From: Flavobacterium hungaricum
GTDB lineage: Bacteria; Bacteroidota; Bacteroidia; Flavobacteriales; Flavobacteriaceae
DNA: 64,000 bases
Direction: 5' to 3'
NCBI RefSeq assembly: GCF_015182285.1
Contig: NZ_PRDM01000001.1
Span: 1,550,001 to 1,614,000, forward strand
The position numbers were made by a program, and so were the translations under genes. The notes under the pieces were generated by a model. The model was given only the letters and a program-made list of their open reading frames with translations, did no database searches and had not been told where the DNA came from. This document shows positions 26,143-35,011 of the stretch, piece after piece (within the stretch, counting starts at the first letter, position 1; the number at the start of each line of letters is the position of its first letter).

Positions 26143-27045
26143 ATGATTATGGATTTCAGGCTAAAAGTATTTTACACGGTAGCGCTCCGCCTTAATTTTA
26201 CTAAAGCGGCTACGGAATTATACATCTCACAGCCAGCCGTTTCCAAACATATTCAAGAACTAGAAGAAACCTATAAAACCAAGCTTTTTGAAAGAAACGG
26301 TTCTAAAATCGCTTTAACTCCAGCAGGAAAGTTACTTCTTAAATATACCAAAAATATATTCGAAATATACCGTCAGATAGACTTTGACATGAGCGCTTTT
26401 AGCAGCGAACGTCAGGGTTTCTTGCGATTAGGGTCAAGCACCACCATTTCTCAATACATTATATCTCCCATTTTAGCGCGTTTTCATCAAAAGCAAAAAG
26501 ACATAAAAGTTAATTTGTTAAACGGAAATACCGAACAAATCGAAAGCGCTTTAATCAATAAAGAAATAGAAATCGGAATTGTAGAAGGACAATCTAAAAA
26601 TCAGTCCATTAAATACATTCCGTTTTTAAAAGACGAATTGGTTTTGGTATGCCGAAGCGAAAATCCTTTAGCAAAGCAAAATGAAATTTCGTTAAACGAT
26701 TTGAAAACAATCAAATTCATAACCCGCGAGCGAGGATCGGGAACACTTGAAGTTATCGAATTTGCACTTAAAAAAGCTGGCCTAAAATTTTCTGATCTTC
26801 AAATAGAAATGCAGTTAGGAAGCACAGAAAGCATCAAATCGTATCTTTTAAATTCTGATTGTTTTGCCTTTATGTCAATTCACGCCGTAAGCAAAGAATT
26901 ACTCAATAAAGAATTAATTGTTTTAGACGTCGAAAAATTGGCGGTCGAGAGGTATTTCTACATCATTACTTTATTAGGAAAATCAGATCCGTTGTCAGAA
27001 ATGTTTATTCAAAATATCTCCGATTATTATAACTTGAAGTTATAG
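26143..27045 (+). CDS. LysR-family transcriptional regulator
   Basis: The 300-residue protein has the N-terminal winged helix-turn-helix (LRLNFTKAATELYISQPAVS, then KHIQELEETYKTKLFER) and a periplasmic-binding-protein-like effector domain from about residue 90. Two starts are possible (26143 and 26149); MDFRLKVFYTVA from the second is typical. The next gene, 76 bp away on the same strand, is a YeiH-type exporter. In Escherichia coli the LysR regulator YeiE neighbours yeiH, so control of that exporter, perhaps by a sulfur compound, is a fair inference. Confidence 0.93.
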   Translation: MIMDFRLKVFYTVALRLNFTKAATELYISQPAVSKHIQELEETYKTKLFERNGSKIALTPAGKLLLKYTKNIFEIYRQIDFDMSAFSSERQGFLRLGSSTTISQYIISPILARFHQKQKDIKVNLLNGNTEQIESALINKEIEIGIVEGQSKNQSIKYIPFLKDELVLVCRSENPLAKQNEISLNDLKTIKFITRERGSGTLEVIEFALKKAGLKFSDLQIEMQLGSTESIKSYLLNSDCFAFMSIHAVSKELLNKELIVLDVEKLAVERYFYIITLLGKSDPLSEMFIQNISDYYNLKL

Positions 27046-27121
27046 TCGATTGCTATTTACGATTAGCAAAATTTGCAGAAAGAACAGAACTTTGCAGGGT
27101 AAATAATAAATAATCCCTGTT

Positions 27122-28099
27122 TTGAAAACCAAACAACACGAAGCATCACAATTAGTCGAAATTAATCACTACTTACAACAGGCCATTTTTATTGCTGTAA
27201 TCGTTCTATGTTTATTTTCGGTAATCACACCGCCAATGGCATTGCTAATTGGAGTTGTTTTAGTGAACGTTTTCGGAAACCCATTTATAGCCTTTAATCA
27301 CAAAGCAATTACATTTTTACTGCAATTCTCGGTTGTTGGTTTAGGATTTGGTATGAATGCATCGACTGCCGTAACAGCAGGAAAAGAAGGTTTTTTACTT
27401 ACTGTATTTTCTATATTTACAACTTTAGGATTGGGATATTTTCTGGGAAAATGGTTTAGAATAGATAAGAAAACTGCTTATTTGATCTCTTCGGGAACTG
27501 CAATCTGCGGCGGAAGTGCCATTGCAGCGATTTCTCCTGTAATCAAATCAAACGAAAATCAGACCTCAATTGCTTTGGGTGTTATTTTTCTGCTCAATTC
27601 TATTGCCTTATTTGTGTTTCCGTTTATCGGGCATCAACTGGATTTATCGCAAAAAGATTTCGGGCTTTGGTGTGCAATTGCCATTCATGATACCAGTTCG
27701 GTAGTTGGAGCTGCCAATAAGTACGGTGCAGAAGCTTTGCAGATTGCCACAACGGTAAAATTAGCAAGAGCCTTATGGATTATTCCGATTTCGCTACTGA
27801 CAGTATTTCTTTTCAAAACACAATCAGAAAAAAAACAAACAAAAATCAAAATCCCTTATTTTATCGGATTGTTTATCGCTGCAATGTTATTGAATTCTTA
27901 TGTTCCTCAAACCGTTGCATTTTCTCCGTATATCGTAAATATTGCTAAAATAGGTCTTACGATTACTTTATTTTTAATCGGAGCAACATTAAATAGAAAC
28001 ACTTTAAAATCAGTAGGCTTGAAGCCTTTGCTTCAAGGGCTTTTACTTTGGATTTTTATTGCAGGTCTCAGTTTAACAGTAATATTTTATTTGGGCTGA
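27122..28099 (+). CDS. YeiH/UPF0324-family putative exporter
   Basis: The 325-residue protein has about ten hydrophobic helices and the family signatures FLLQFSVVGLGFGMNA, SSGTAICGGSAIAA and AIHDTSSVVGAANKYGAEAL. The family is annotated as putative sulfate exporters, an assignment with little direct proof. The start is TTG at 27122, as no ATG lies before the first helix. It follows a LysR regulator. Confidence 0.85.
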   Translation: MKTKQHEASQLVEINHYLQQAIFIAVIVLCLFSVITPPMALLIGVVLVNVFGNPFIAFNHKAITFLLQFSVVGLGFGMNASTAVTAGKEGFLLTVFSIFTTLGLGYFLGKWFRIDKKTAYLISSGTAICGGSAIAAISPVIKSNENQTSIALGVIFLLNSIALFVFPFIGHQLDLSQKDFGLWCAIAIHDTSSVVGAANKYGAEALQIATTVKLARALWIIPISLLTVFLFKTQSEKKQTKIKIPYFIGLFIAAMLLNSYVPQTVAFSPYIVNIAKIGLTITLFLIGATLNRNTLKSVGLKPLLQGLLLWIFIAGLSLTVIFYLG

Positions 28100-28103
28100 T
28101 TGC

Positions 28104-29057
28104 TTATTTTACTTTCGAAAACGTAACAACAGCTTTACCTGTGGGATTGTATTTTTTTCCTTTAAAAGAATAACGTTTTTCAATTACAAAATCAAACTCT
28201 TTTTTAGTCTTTGCCATTGCTGCAATTTCTTCAGGAAGATCAACTTCATAATCATCCTCAGTGTTTTTTGATTTTTTATAAGAACCGGTAGTTGTAATAA
28301 CTAAATCGCGAAAAAACTTTTTACCATTGTCTGTCATTACTTTATACGAACTTGACCAATCTGAACTAACAGAATTAGAAAGGGAATAATAGTCTACTTT
28401 CATTAATTCCTGATACTTTCCATCAAAACCAGCAATGAGATATAAAAATCCATAATAAGGTGCGCCTGGTCCGCCATTAGAATGTCTTATCGTAAAGGCA
28501 TATTGATCTTCTCCAATTTGCACTATTTTGGGTTTTGGAGATTGAGAAAACGAACCAAAAGCAGTAATAGCAGGCTGAAAAGATTTCATTTCCCAAGAAT
28601 TTCCATTTTTGACAAATTTAGCCAATCCTAATAAGCCGCCTGTAAAACGGCTTACCTGCAAACCATCTTCATCACCTTGCGAGTGATTAAAAAATAGTAG
28701 TTTAAATTGATTTCCTTTTGAATCAGAATAATCAATATTTTCAAGCAGTCTGGTAGCAACACCTTCAGCATAAGGAAATAATTGATCCCCATCCATTTCA
28801 TTAGCATCGGGATAAATTTCTGGTTTACAGGTTTTACAAATCCAGTTGATAAAAGTATTTTTATCTGGATAATGAAACAATTTACCCGGAAACAATTGAT
28901 GCATCGTTTTCTCAGCATTTAACGGATCCTGAACTTTTAACGTTCTCGAAGTATTTAATATCGTATCGCTGACTTTTTTGAGGTAAGTTTCTTGATTTTG
29001 TGAACATACAGAAGCTGAAAATCCAAGAATAAAAACAAAAGAATAAATAAATCGCAT
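28104..29057 (-). CDS. Exported protein of unknown function
   Basis: The 317-residue protein has a signal peptide (FIYSFVFILGFSASVCSQ). I do not recognise a domain. A Cys pair in WICKTCKPE and beta-rich segments such as QYAFTIRHSNGGPGAPYYGF are visible; it is likely periplasmic. It is convergent with the YeiH gene (four bases apart) and shares a short upstream region with the divergent phospholipase gene. Confidence 0.6.
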   Translation of the reverse strand: MRFIYSFVFILGFSASVCSQNQETYLKKVSDTILNTSRTLKVQDPLNAEKTMHQLFPGKLFHYPDKNTFINWICKTCKPEIYPDANEMDGDQLFPYAEGVATRLLENIDYSDSKGNQFKLLFFNHSQGDEDGLQVSRFTGGLLGLAKFVKNGNSWEMKSFQPAITAFGSFSQSPKPKIVQIGEDQYAFTIRHSNGGPGAPYYGFLYLIAGFDGKYQELMKVDYYSLSNSVSSDWSSSYKVMTDNGKKFFRDLVITTTGSYKKSKNTEDDYEVDLPEEIAAMAKTKKEFDFVIEKRYSFKGKKYNPTGKAVVTFSKVK

Positions 29058-29184
29058 TGGCGTAGATTAAAGTAAAAGTAGTACAAAAGTAGGGATTTGT
29101 TTTGAAGTTCAGTTTGGAAATACCTCAATAAAATGAACTGAAGCTGTTAATATTGAAATTATCATAATATTTGTTCCCATATTT

Positions 29185-29213
29185 TTGAATTATGTTTAAA
29201 TAAGGTAAATTTG
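29185..29213 (+). promoter_or_regulatory. Complete flavobacterial promoter (TTG-N18-TAAATTTG)
   Basis: TTG at 29185-29187 and TAAATTTG at 29206-29213 are 18 bases apart, matching the consensus TTG-N17-23-TAnnTTTG. It lies 19 bases upstream of the phospholipase-like gene and is the best promoter match in the window. Confidence 0.75.
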
Positions 29214-29232
29214 CCCCCTCAAATAAAAACAA

Positions 29233-30231
29233 ATGAAAAACTTTAGAATGAAACCAAGACTAATCAGTTTATTAGTATTAGCAGTTGGTTTTTTAACCTT
29301 ATCGTGGGGAATTGTTGGCCACGAGCGTATTAACAAAGCTGCAGTAATGGCTTTACCAAAACAAATGCAGTTATTTTTTTACAACCACATTGATTTTATT
29401 ACACAAGAAGCATCGGTTCCAGATATTCGTAAGTATGCTTTAAATTATAAAGAAGAAGGTCCGAGACATTATTTTGATATGGAAAACTTCGGTGCTGCCG
29501 ATACTTATCCAAAAACATTAGAAGAAGCAAAACAAAAATACGAGCCTAAATTTTTAAGTGATAATGGTATTTTGCCTTGGTATATCGAAGACATGATGGC
29601 AAAATTAACTAAAGCTTTTAAAGAAAAAAACAGAGCTGAAATCTTATTTCTTGCTGCAGATTTAGGGCATTATATTGGTGATGCACACATGCCATTGCAT
29701 ACTTCTGCAAATCATGACGGGCAATTAACTGATCAAAAAGGAATTCATTCACTTTGGGAAAGCAGATTGCCGGAATTGTATATTAAAAATTACAAATTAA
29801 ATGTTCCTGAAGCTCAGTATTATGCAGATGTTCATAAAGCAATCTGGGATATGATTAATGATACGCACAGTCTGGCACAGCCTTTATTGGATATTGATAA
29901 AAAGCTGAGAACGGCAACGCCTCAGGATAAAGTATTTAAATTGGATGCAGAAGGAAAAGTGTTGAAAACGAAATACAACACAGCTGTTTTTTCTGACGAC
30001 TATGCTAAAACACTGCACGAACAATTAAACGGAATGGTGGAGAGCCAGATGAGAAAAGCCATTACTGCAACAGCAAGTTTTTGGTATACTGCTTGGGTAA
30101 ATGCAGGAAAACCAGATTTGAGTGATTTGGATGCACCGTCTGTTACACAAAGAAATTATCAATCTTTACAGGATGATTTAAAATTATACCAAAAAGGAGA
30201 TTTATTCGGAATGAAAAATCAGAATGATTAA
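29233..30231 (+). CDS. Zinc-dependent phospholipase C / S1-P1 nuclease-like exported protein
   Basis: The 332-residue protein has a signal segment (LISLLVLAVGFLTLSWG) and begins its mature part with WGIVGHERIN, where the N-terminal Trp and His serve as zinc ligands in the phospholipase C/S1-P1 superfamily. Other ligands are visible: DIRKY with Asp, the HYFD region, ADLGHYIGDAHMPLHTSANHDG with His and Asp ligands, and GIHSLWESRL. Substrates in the superfamily are phosphodiesters in lipids or nucleic acids; which one is used here is unknown. Confidence 0.85.
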   Translation: MKNFRMKPRLISLLVLAVGFLTLSWGIVGHERINKAAVMALPKQMQLFFYNHIDFITQEASVPDIRKYALNYKEEGPRHYFDMENFGAADTYPKTLEEAKQKYEPKFLSDNGILPWYIEDMMAKLTKAFKEKNRAEILFLAADLGHYIGDAHMPLHTSANHDGQLTDQKGIHSLWESRLPELYIKNYKLNVPEAQYYADVHKAIWDMINDTHSLAQPLLDIDKKLRTATPQDKVFKLDAEGKVLKTKYNTAVFSDDYAKTLHEQLNGMVESQMRKAITATASFWYTAWVNAGKPDLSDLDAPSVTQRNYQSLQDDLKLYQKGDLFGMKNQND

Positions 30232-30249
30232 TTTTATTTTCAAGTTTAA

Positions 30250-30284
30250 AAAAGCCTCAAATTCTAAATGAATTTGAGGCTTTT
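30250..30284. terminator. Bidirectional Rho-independent terminator
   Basis: AAAAGCCTCAAATTC pairs perfectly with GAATTTGAGGCTTTT around a five-base loop between two convergent genes, with T-runs in both directions. Confidence 0.9.
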
Positions 30285-30297
30285 CTGTTTTTGGTAT

Positions 30298-32433
30298 TTA
30301 GTGCGCTTTGGCATAAAGCTTAGTGTTTTTTCCAGTTAAATCTTTGAATTGGTATTCTTTTTCTTTTAATAAATAAGACGCAGCTTGATAATAAGAAATG
30401 GTTTCGTCAACAAGCATTTTGTTTTCAGTTTTCAAAGGAATCTCATCGTAATGTATCTGAAATTCGGATGCAATTCCGGGCTGCTCATTTCGTTTTAGTG
30501 CAAACTGTTTGATTTGCTGTTTCGGAGAAATAATCGTTAGTACATTGTCTTTTATTAATCCTAAATCCTGATAAGTAGCAATTAAAGCTCGCGGTTTATA
30601 ATCGGGTTTTAAAACATCTTGACCAAAAAACTTGCTTTCATAATCAAAATGCAGTAATCCAAAAAGAGTCGGCATTAGATCAATCTGAGACATTAATTTA
30701 GCACACTTTTCAGGCTTATTTCCAGGAGTGTAAATAAGCGCGGGAATTCGATACTTATCCAATGGCAGTTCGGTTTTTCCTGCACTAGAAGCGCAGTGAT
30801 CGGCCACAATTACAAATACCGTATTTTTAAACCACGGCTGTTTTGCCGCTTTTTTAAAGAATTGGCTCAAGGCATAATCGGTATATTTTACACCGCCGTC
30901 GCGGGATTTAATATCGCCTGGAATGTCAATTTTATTATTCGGATATGTAAACGGACGATGGTTGCTTACCGTCATGATATGATTAAAAAACGGCTTGTTT
31001 TGTTTTGCTTCCAGATTCATAATCTTGACAGCCTTACGGTACATATCTTCGTCACAGACCCCCCAGACATTAGAAAATGTAATTTCGTTTGCTGCAAAGT
31101 TGGATTTGTCAACAATCTGATAACCATTTCCAGTATAGAAATCCTGCATATTGTCAAAAAAAGCATCACCGCCGTACATGAATTTTACTTGATAGCCTTT
31201 CTTTAAAAATACAGATCCGGTCGAAAATTTATTCTTATTATCTTCTCGCTTTACAACACTTTCTCCAGCAGTAGCAGGCAGGCATAATGTTACCGCTTCT
31301 AGACCGCGCACCGTACGGTTTCCGGCGGCATAAGTATTGGTAAACAAAAGACTTTTTTGAGCAAGACTGTCTAGAAATGGTGTAATATGCTGCTTGTTTC
31401 CGTAGATTTCCATAAAATCGGCGCTAAGACTTTCTATCGTAATCAAAACCACATTTTTGTGTTTTTCGATGGAATCATTAGTGACATTTCGCAGCGTATT
31501 TTTTCCCGAAATAGTGGGCATTTGTTCCTTTAAAATAGCAAAAGCTTCTTGATTCGGAAGGGTTTTATAGAATTTGTAATAATCCAGTTTGTTATTTTGA
31601 AAAGCCAAATAAAACTTGTACAATCCGTTAGACTGCAATTCGTTAACAAAAATATTTTTAGAATTCTCGGTCTTCGATAAATTCGGAACCGCAAAAAGGG
31701 ACAGAATAAACAACGAAACATACAAACCGCTGATTTTGAATTTTTCTTCTAAAGTTGGAATTTCCTCAATGTAGTTTTTTGATTTTTTTACAATAAAAAA
31801 AGTGATAAGAGAAGTGATCAGAAACAATCCAGAAAATAACGGAATTACGGGATAAGACTGCATGATGTTGCCAATTACTTCGTTTGTGTAAATCAGGTAA
31901 TTAACAGCTATGAAATTGTATTTAACGCCAAATTCATTCCAGAAGAAAAACTCGCTTAATCCATTTTGCAGTATTACTAAAACATATAAAAAGATCACAA
32001 AAGCAAAAAGCCAAAATCTGATTTTTGCTCGGTATTTTTGGGCGAAAAGAAAGAGTGCAAACAAGATTGTTTTGATCAAAATAAATAACGAAACAATTCG
32101 GGGTAAAGCACCGCCGTATTCGTCAAAAATACTTTTTCCTGAAGCAGTATAAATTAATAATAAAGTAAAAAATCCAAGAATGATATATCCTGTAGGCTTA
32201 TTGTATTTAGAATCAGATATAAAAATGAGATACAGCCAGAGAAAAAAAGAAGCCAAAACAAAAACAAAAAAGTCTGATAATAAACCTAAAGTATAGATTT
32301 TGAGAGACTCGGTTAAAGTAAAGCTGCTTTGTGTTATAGGATGAAAGAATAATACCGTTCTCAATAGAAAACTTACCGTAAAATACAGTACAGAAAGGTA
32401 GAAAAAAGGCGAAAGTTTTTTATAAAAATCCAT
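30298..32433 (-). CDS. LTA-synthase-family membrane sulfatase-fold phosphotransferase
   Basis: The 711-residue protein has five membrane helices in the first 270 residues and a sulfatase-fold extracytoplasmic domain after about residue 325. Landmarks are VVLITIESLSADF (first metal ligand Glu), GNRTVRGLEAV near residue 370 with a Thr in the nucleophile position, and VIVADHCASSAGKTELP near 543 followed by YRIPALIYTPG. This layout matches LtaS-type enzymes and the phosphoglycerol/phosphoethanolamine transferase relatives common in Gram-negative bacteria. Flavobacteria have no lipoteichoic acid, so the product is probably another envelope phospho-modification. It is divergent from a two-component system, with a likely regulator site between. 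Confidence 0.88.
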   Translation of the reverse strand: MDFYKKLSPFFYLSVLYFTVSFLLRTVLFFHPITQSSFTLTESLKIYTLGLLSDFFVFVLASFFLWLYLIFISDSKYNKPTGYIILGFFTLLLIYTASGKSIFDEYGGALPRIVSLFILIKTILFALFLFAQKYRAKIRFWLFAFVIFLYVLVILQNGLSEFFFWNEFGVKYNFIAVNYLIYTNEVIGNIMQSYPVIPLFSGLFLITSLITFFIVKKSKNYIEEIPTLEEKFKISGLYVSLFILSLFAVPNLSKTENSKNIFVNELQSNGLYKFYLAFQNNKLDYYKFYKTLPNQEAFAILKEQMPTISGKNTLRNVTNDSIEKHKNVVLITIESLSADFMEIYGNKQHITPFLDSLAQKSLLFTNTYAAGNRTVRGLEAVTLCLPATAGESVVKREDNKNKFSTGSVFLKKGYQVKFMYGGDAFFDNMQDFYTGNGYQIVDKSNFAANEITFSNVWGVCDEDMYRKAVKIMNLEAKQNKPFFNHIMTVSNHRPFTYPNNKIDIPGDIKSRDGGVKYTDYALSQFFKKAAKQPWFKNTVFVIVADHCASSAGKTELPLDKYRIPALIYTPGNKPEKCAKLMSQIDLMPTLFGLLHFDYESKFFGQDVLKPDYKPRALIATYQDLGLIKDNVLTIISPKQQIKQFALKRNEQPGIASEFQIHYDEIPLKTENKMLVDETISYYQAASYLLKEKEYQFKDLTGKNTKLYAKAH

Positions 32434-32499
32434 TCAGTTTATTTTTTTACAAAATTAATTCCGAATGATTAACAGCAGATTAAGTTCCACTTTTACCTT

Positions 32500-32527
32500 G
32501 CTTAACGTTGGCTTAAAGTTTGCTTAA
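32500..32527. promoter_or_regulatory. Three GCTTAA direct repeats at 11-bp period (response-regulator operator)
   Basis: GCTTAA occurs at 32500-32505, 32511-32516 and 32522-32527, exactly 11 bases apart, in the gap between the LTA-synthase-like gene (start 32433, minus) and the response regulator gene (start 32634, plus). Direct repeats of 10-11 bp are the usual binding pattern of OmpR/PhoB-type regulators, each half-site on one face of the helix. The neighbouring regulator is the obvious candidate to bind. Confidence 0.6.
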
Positions 32528-32633
32528 GATTCGGATTTTCTTTTGTACTTTAGTTTTTTAGATGTCTTTAGGAGATCCAAAACAGTTATCTTTGAAGCGT
32601 AAAATAATCACGAACCTTAATCTACTGCGATAC

Positions 32634-33296
32634 ATGCATATTTTAATAGTTGAAGACGAGTTGGGTATTGTACAGTTTTTAAAACAAGGCTTAGAAGAAG
32701 AAGGTTATCTGGTCTCTACTGCAAACGATGGCTCTAAGGGGTTTGAAATGACTCAAAACCAGAAATTTGACCTGATTCTATTAGATTGGATGATTCCAAA
32801 AATCAACGGATTGGATTTGTGCAAAGCCATTAGAGTCAAAGACCAAACCACTCCGATTATATTTTTGACCGCAAAAGATACTGTTCAGGAAACCATACAA
32901 GGCTTAAAAGCTGGTGCAAACGATTATATCAAAAAGCCTTTTAGTTTTGAAGAATTGGTCGAACGCATCAAAATTCATTTTAGAAGTAAAAAACAAACCG
33001 AAACCTTAACGCTGGGAACCATTACAATGGATCTCTCTAAACATGTTGTTTTAAAAGGCGGAGAAGAAATCGCATTGACACAACGTGAATTTGAGTTATT
33101 GGCCTATCTGATTCAGAATAAAGCAAAAGTCTGTACGCGAAATCAAATTTTAAGGGACGTTTGGGAAATTAACTTTGAATACGATACAGGCGTGATTGAT
33201 GTTTTTATGAATGCCATTCGTAAAAAGCTGAACCTTAAGATTGAAGAAGATTATATAAAAACGATTCGCGGCGTCGGATACATAGCCAATGACTAG
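32634..33296 (+). CDS. OmpR/PhoB-family response regulator
   Basis: The receiver domain (1-115) has EDE near residue 10, phosphoacceptor Asp in DLILLDWMIP near 51, Thr in FLTAKD and Lys in YIKKPF. The C-terminal winged helix (about 125-220) has ALTQREFELLAYLIQNKAKV and VIDVFMNAIRKKLN. An open frame extends upstream to 32562, but MHILIVEDELG from the ATG at 32634 is the standard N-terminus; this gives 220 residues. The sensor kinase starts four bases after the stop codon. The GCTTAA repeats upstream suggest autoregulation and control of the divergent envelope enzyme. Confidence 0.95.
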   Translation: MHILIVEDELGIVQFLKQGLEEEGYLVSTANDGSKGFEMTQNQKFDLILLDWMIPKINGLDLCKAIRVKDQTTPIIFLTAKDTVQETIQGLKAGANDYIKKPFSFEELVERIKIHFRSKKQTETLTLGTITMDLSKHVVLKGGEEIALTQREFELLAYLIQNKAKVCTRNQILRDVWEINFEYDTGVIDVFMNAIRKKLNLKIEEDYIKTIRGVGYIAND

Positions 33297-33299
33297 CGT

Positions 33300-34700
33300 A
33301 TGATTTCACTTTCTTTTAAAAACAGAATTGCTTTAAATTATATCATAACGACAGGATTGCTGATTCTGGTCGTTTTTTGGGGAATATATTTTATTGTAAA
33401 ATTGACGGTTTACAGCCATATTGATGAAAATTTAAGGATCGAAATTGAAGATCACTTAAAAGAAATTAAAATGGAAAATAATGTCGTAATCCTAATGGAT
33501 GCCGAAGAATGGGAGGAACGCGAGCATAATTCTGTAGACGTAAATCCTGTTTTTGTGCAATTTTTGGATTTGAATAAAAAAATCATTGAGAAATCGCCAA
33601 ACCTGAAAAACGAAAAATTAATTTTTCACGAAAACAAAGAACATTTTCAGCTTTTTGACACCAAATTATTGGGGAATAAAATCAGGCAGATCCAAGTGCC
33701 GCTTCATTTTAATACCAAAAAAATAGGATATTTGATTATTGCCATGTCCCTTTCTGATTCTTCAAAAGTGCTGGAAAATTTGTTTGATACTTTAGTAATC
33801 GCCTTTCCGATCATTCTTTTACTCTTGTTTTTTATCGCTCGTTTTTTTGCCGGAAGAAGTATAAAACCAATAAACGATATTATTTATACCTCTGGAATAA
33901 TTACAAAAGACAATCTTAAAACACGCATTCCGCTGCCAAAAACGAGAGACGAATTGTTTATACTTTCTAAAACCATAAACAATTTATTAAATAGAATTGA
34001 AGACGTGATAGAACGCGAAAAACAATTTACTTCTGACGCTTCTCACGAACTCAGAACGCCGCTTACGGTTATTAAAGGAACACTTGAAGTGCTAATTCGT
34101 AAACCCAGAGATAACAAGGAATACGAAGAAAAAATAAATTATTGCATTAATGAAGTAGACCATCTGAATTCACTTGTTGACCAGCTCCTTTTAATGGCAC
34201 GGTTTGAAAATGAAAAACAGAATATTAATAAAGAAAATGTCTATTTAAACGCAGCAATTTTGGATGTTCTGACTTTAAATTCAGAAAAAATAAAAGCCGG
34301 AAATCTAAAGGTAGTTTTAAATGCCAAAGAAGAATTTTCGATCTATTCGGATAATTATTTGGTTGTAACCATACTTCGAAATATTATTTCCAATGCAGTA
34401 AAATATTCCAATAAAGAAGGAGAAATAGTAATTTCTATTTTTAGAGAAGAAAACAAAATTAACTGCACGATTTCAGATCAGGGAATTGGCATTGCGAAAG
34501 AAGATTTAGAATCTATTTTAAATCCATTTTTCAGATCAGACTCATTAAATCATTCCGAAATTAAAGGTACAGGTTTAGGCTTGTTTATTGTTAAAAGAAT
34601 GACCGATCTGCTGCAGATCAAATTTAAAATTGAAAGCGAAATCGGAAAAGGAACCAAGGCTTCATTGGTTTTTGATGAATTTACGAATACGTTAAAGTGA
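33300..34700 (+). CDS. Sensor histidine kinase
   Basis: The 466-residue kinase has two membrane helices (about 10-32 and 160-182) enclosing a periplasmic sensor region of about 125 residues that I cannot assign, then a HAMP-like segment with ARFFAGRSIKPINDIIY. The dimerisation/phosphoacceptor motif is FTSDASHELRTPLTVIKG with His near residue 250, and the ATPase boxes are NIISNAVKYS (N), DQGIGI (G1) and GTGLGLFIVKRM (G2). It phosphorylates the regulator encoded just upstream. The acidic segment VILMDAEEWEEREH in the sensor could bind cations; this is a guess. Confidence 0.94.
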   Translation: MISLSFKNRIALNYIITTGLLILVVFWGIYFIVKLTVYSHIDENLRIEIEDHLKEIKMENNVVILMDAEEWEEREHNSVDVNPVFVQFLDLNKKIIEKSPNLKNEKLIFHENKEHFQLFDTKLLGNKIRQIQVPLHFNTKKIGYLIIAMSLSDSSKVLENLFDTLVIAFPIILLLLFFIARFFAGRSIKPINDIIYTSGIITKDNLKTRIPLPKTRDELFILSKTINNLLNRIEDVIEREKQFTSDASHELRTPLTVIKGTLEVLIRKPRDNKEYEEKINYCINEVDHLNSLVDQLLLMARFENEKQNINKENVYLNAAILDVLTLNSEKIKAGNLKVVLNAKEEFSIYSDNYLVVTILRNIISNAVKYSNKEGEIVISIFREENKINCTISDQGIGIAKEDLESILNPFFRSDSLNHSEIKGTGLGLFIVKRMTDLLQIKFKIESEIGKGTKASLVFDEFTNTLK

Positions 34701-34773
34701 TTTAAAAATTAATAGGGATCAAGCAGTTCAATATGTTTTTTAACAATAAACTATCGTTAAGTTAAATTAAAAA

Positions 34774-34805
34774 TTGTTTTTTAATTAAATTATCTATTAT
34801 ATTTG
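34774..34805 (+). promoter_or_regulatory. Promoter of the his operon (TTG-N21-TATATTTG)
   Basis: TTG at 34774-34776 and TATATTTG at 34798-34805 are 21 bases apart, within the flavobacterial consensus range. It lies 35 bases before the His leader peptide ATG. Confidence 0.65.
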
Positions 34806-34840
34806 CAAACGAATCAAAGAAGTAAAAAACAAAACAAATC

Positions 34841-34900
34841 ATGATTTCAATTCAATTACATCATCATCATCTACATTATTGCTCTCAAGCGATGTGTTAA
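34841..34900 (+). CDS. hisL: his operon leader peptide
   Basis: A 19-codon open frame, too short for ordinary gene finding, encodes MISIQLHHHHLHYCSQAMC and a TAA stop. Codons 7-10 and 12 are all His (CAT), five of 19, immediately upstream of hisG and just before a hairpin terminator. This is the layout of histidine attenuation: when charged His-tRNA is scarce the ribosome stalls on the His codons, and the transcript folds so that the terminator does not form. The start has the A-rich upstream context usual in this phylum. Function is inferred from layout; the His run and terminator are seen directly. Confidence 0.88.
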   Translation: MISIQLHHHHLHYCSQAMC

Positions 34901-34928
34901 TGGTATGCATGTAAATCATCATATTTTA

Positions 34929-34960
34929 AAACCCGTTTGAGTACATCAAACGGGTTTTTT
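34929..34960 (+). terminator. his attenuator hairpin
   Basis: AAACCCGTTTGA (34929-34940) pairs perfectly with TCAAACGGGTTT (34946-34957) around a GTACA loop, with a run of T residues. It starts 29 bases after the leader stop codon. A short rival pairing, CTCAA at 34884-34888 with TTGAG at 34937-34941, could contribute to an antiterminator, but I cannot establish the full alternative fold by eye. Confidence 0.85.
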
Positions 34961-35011
34961 AATTCTACACCTCTTTGTACTCAAACTATTAATCTAGCAA
35001 ACAACTAAAAA

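Noticed and set aside
32562-32633. N-terminal extension of the response regulator
   Set aside because: The added residues are not part of a receiver domain; MHILIVEDE from 32634 is the normal start.
34905-34925. Full antiterminator for the his leader
   Set aside because: Only short rival pairings (such as CTCAA with TTGAG) were found by eye; they are not enough to state a structure.
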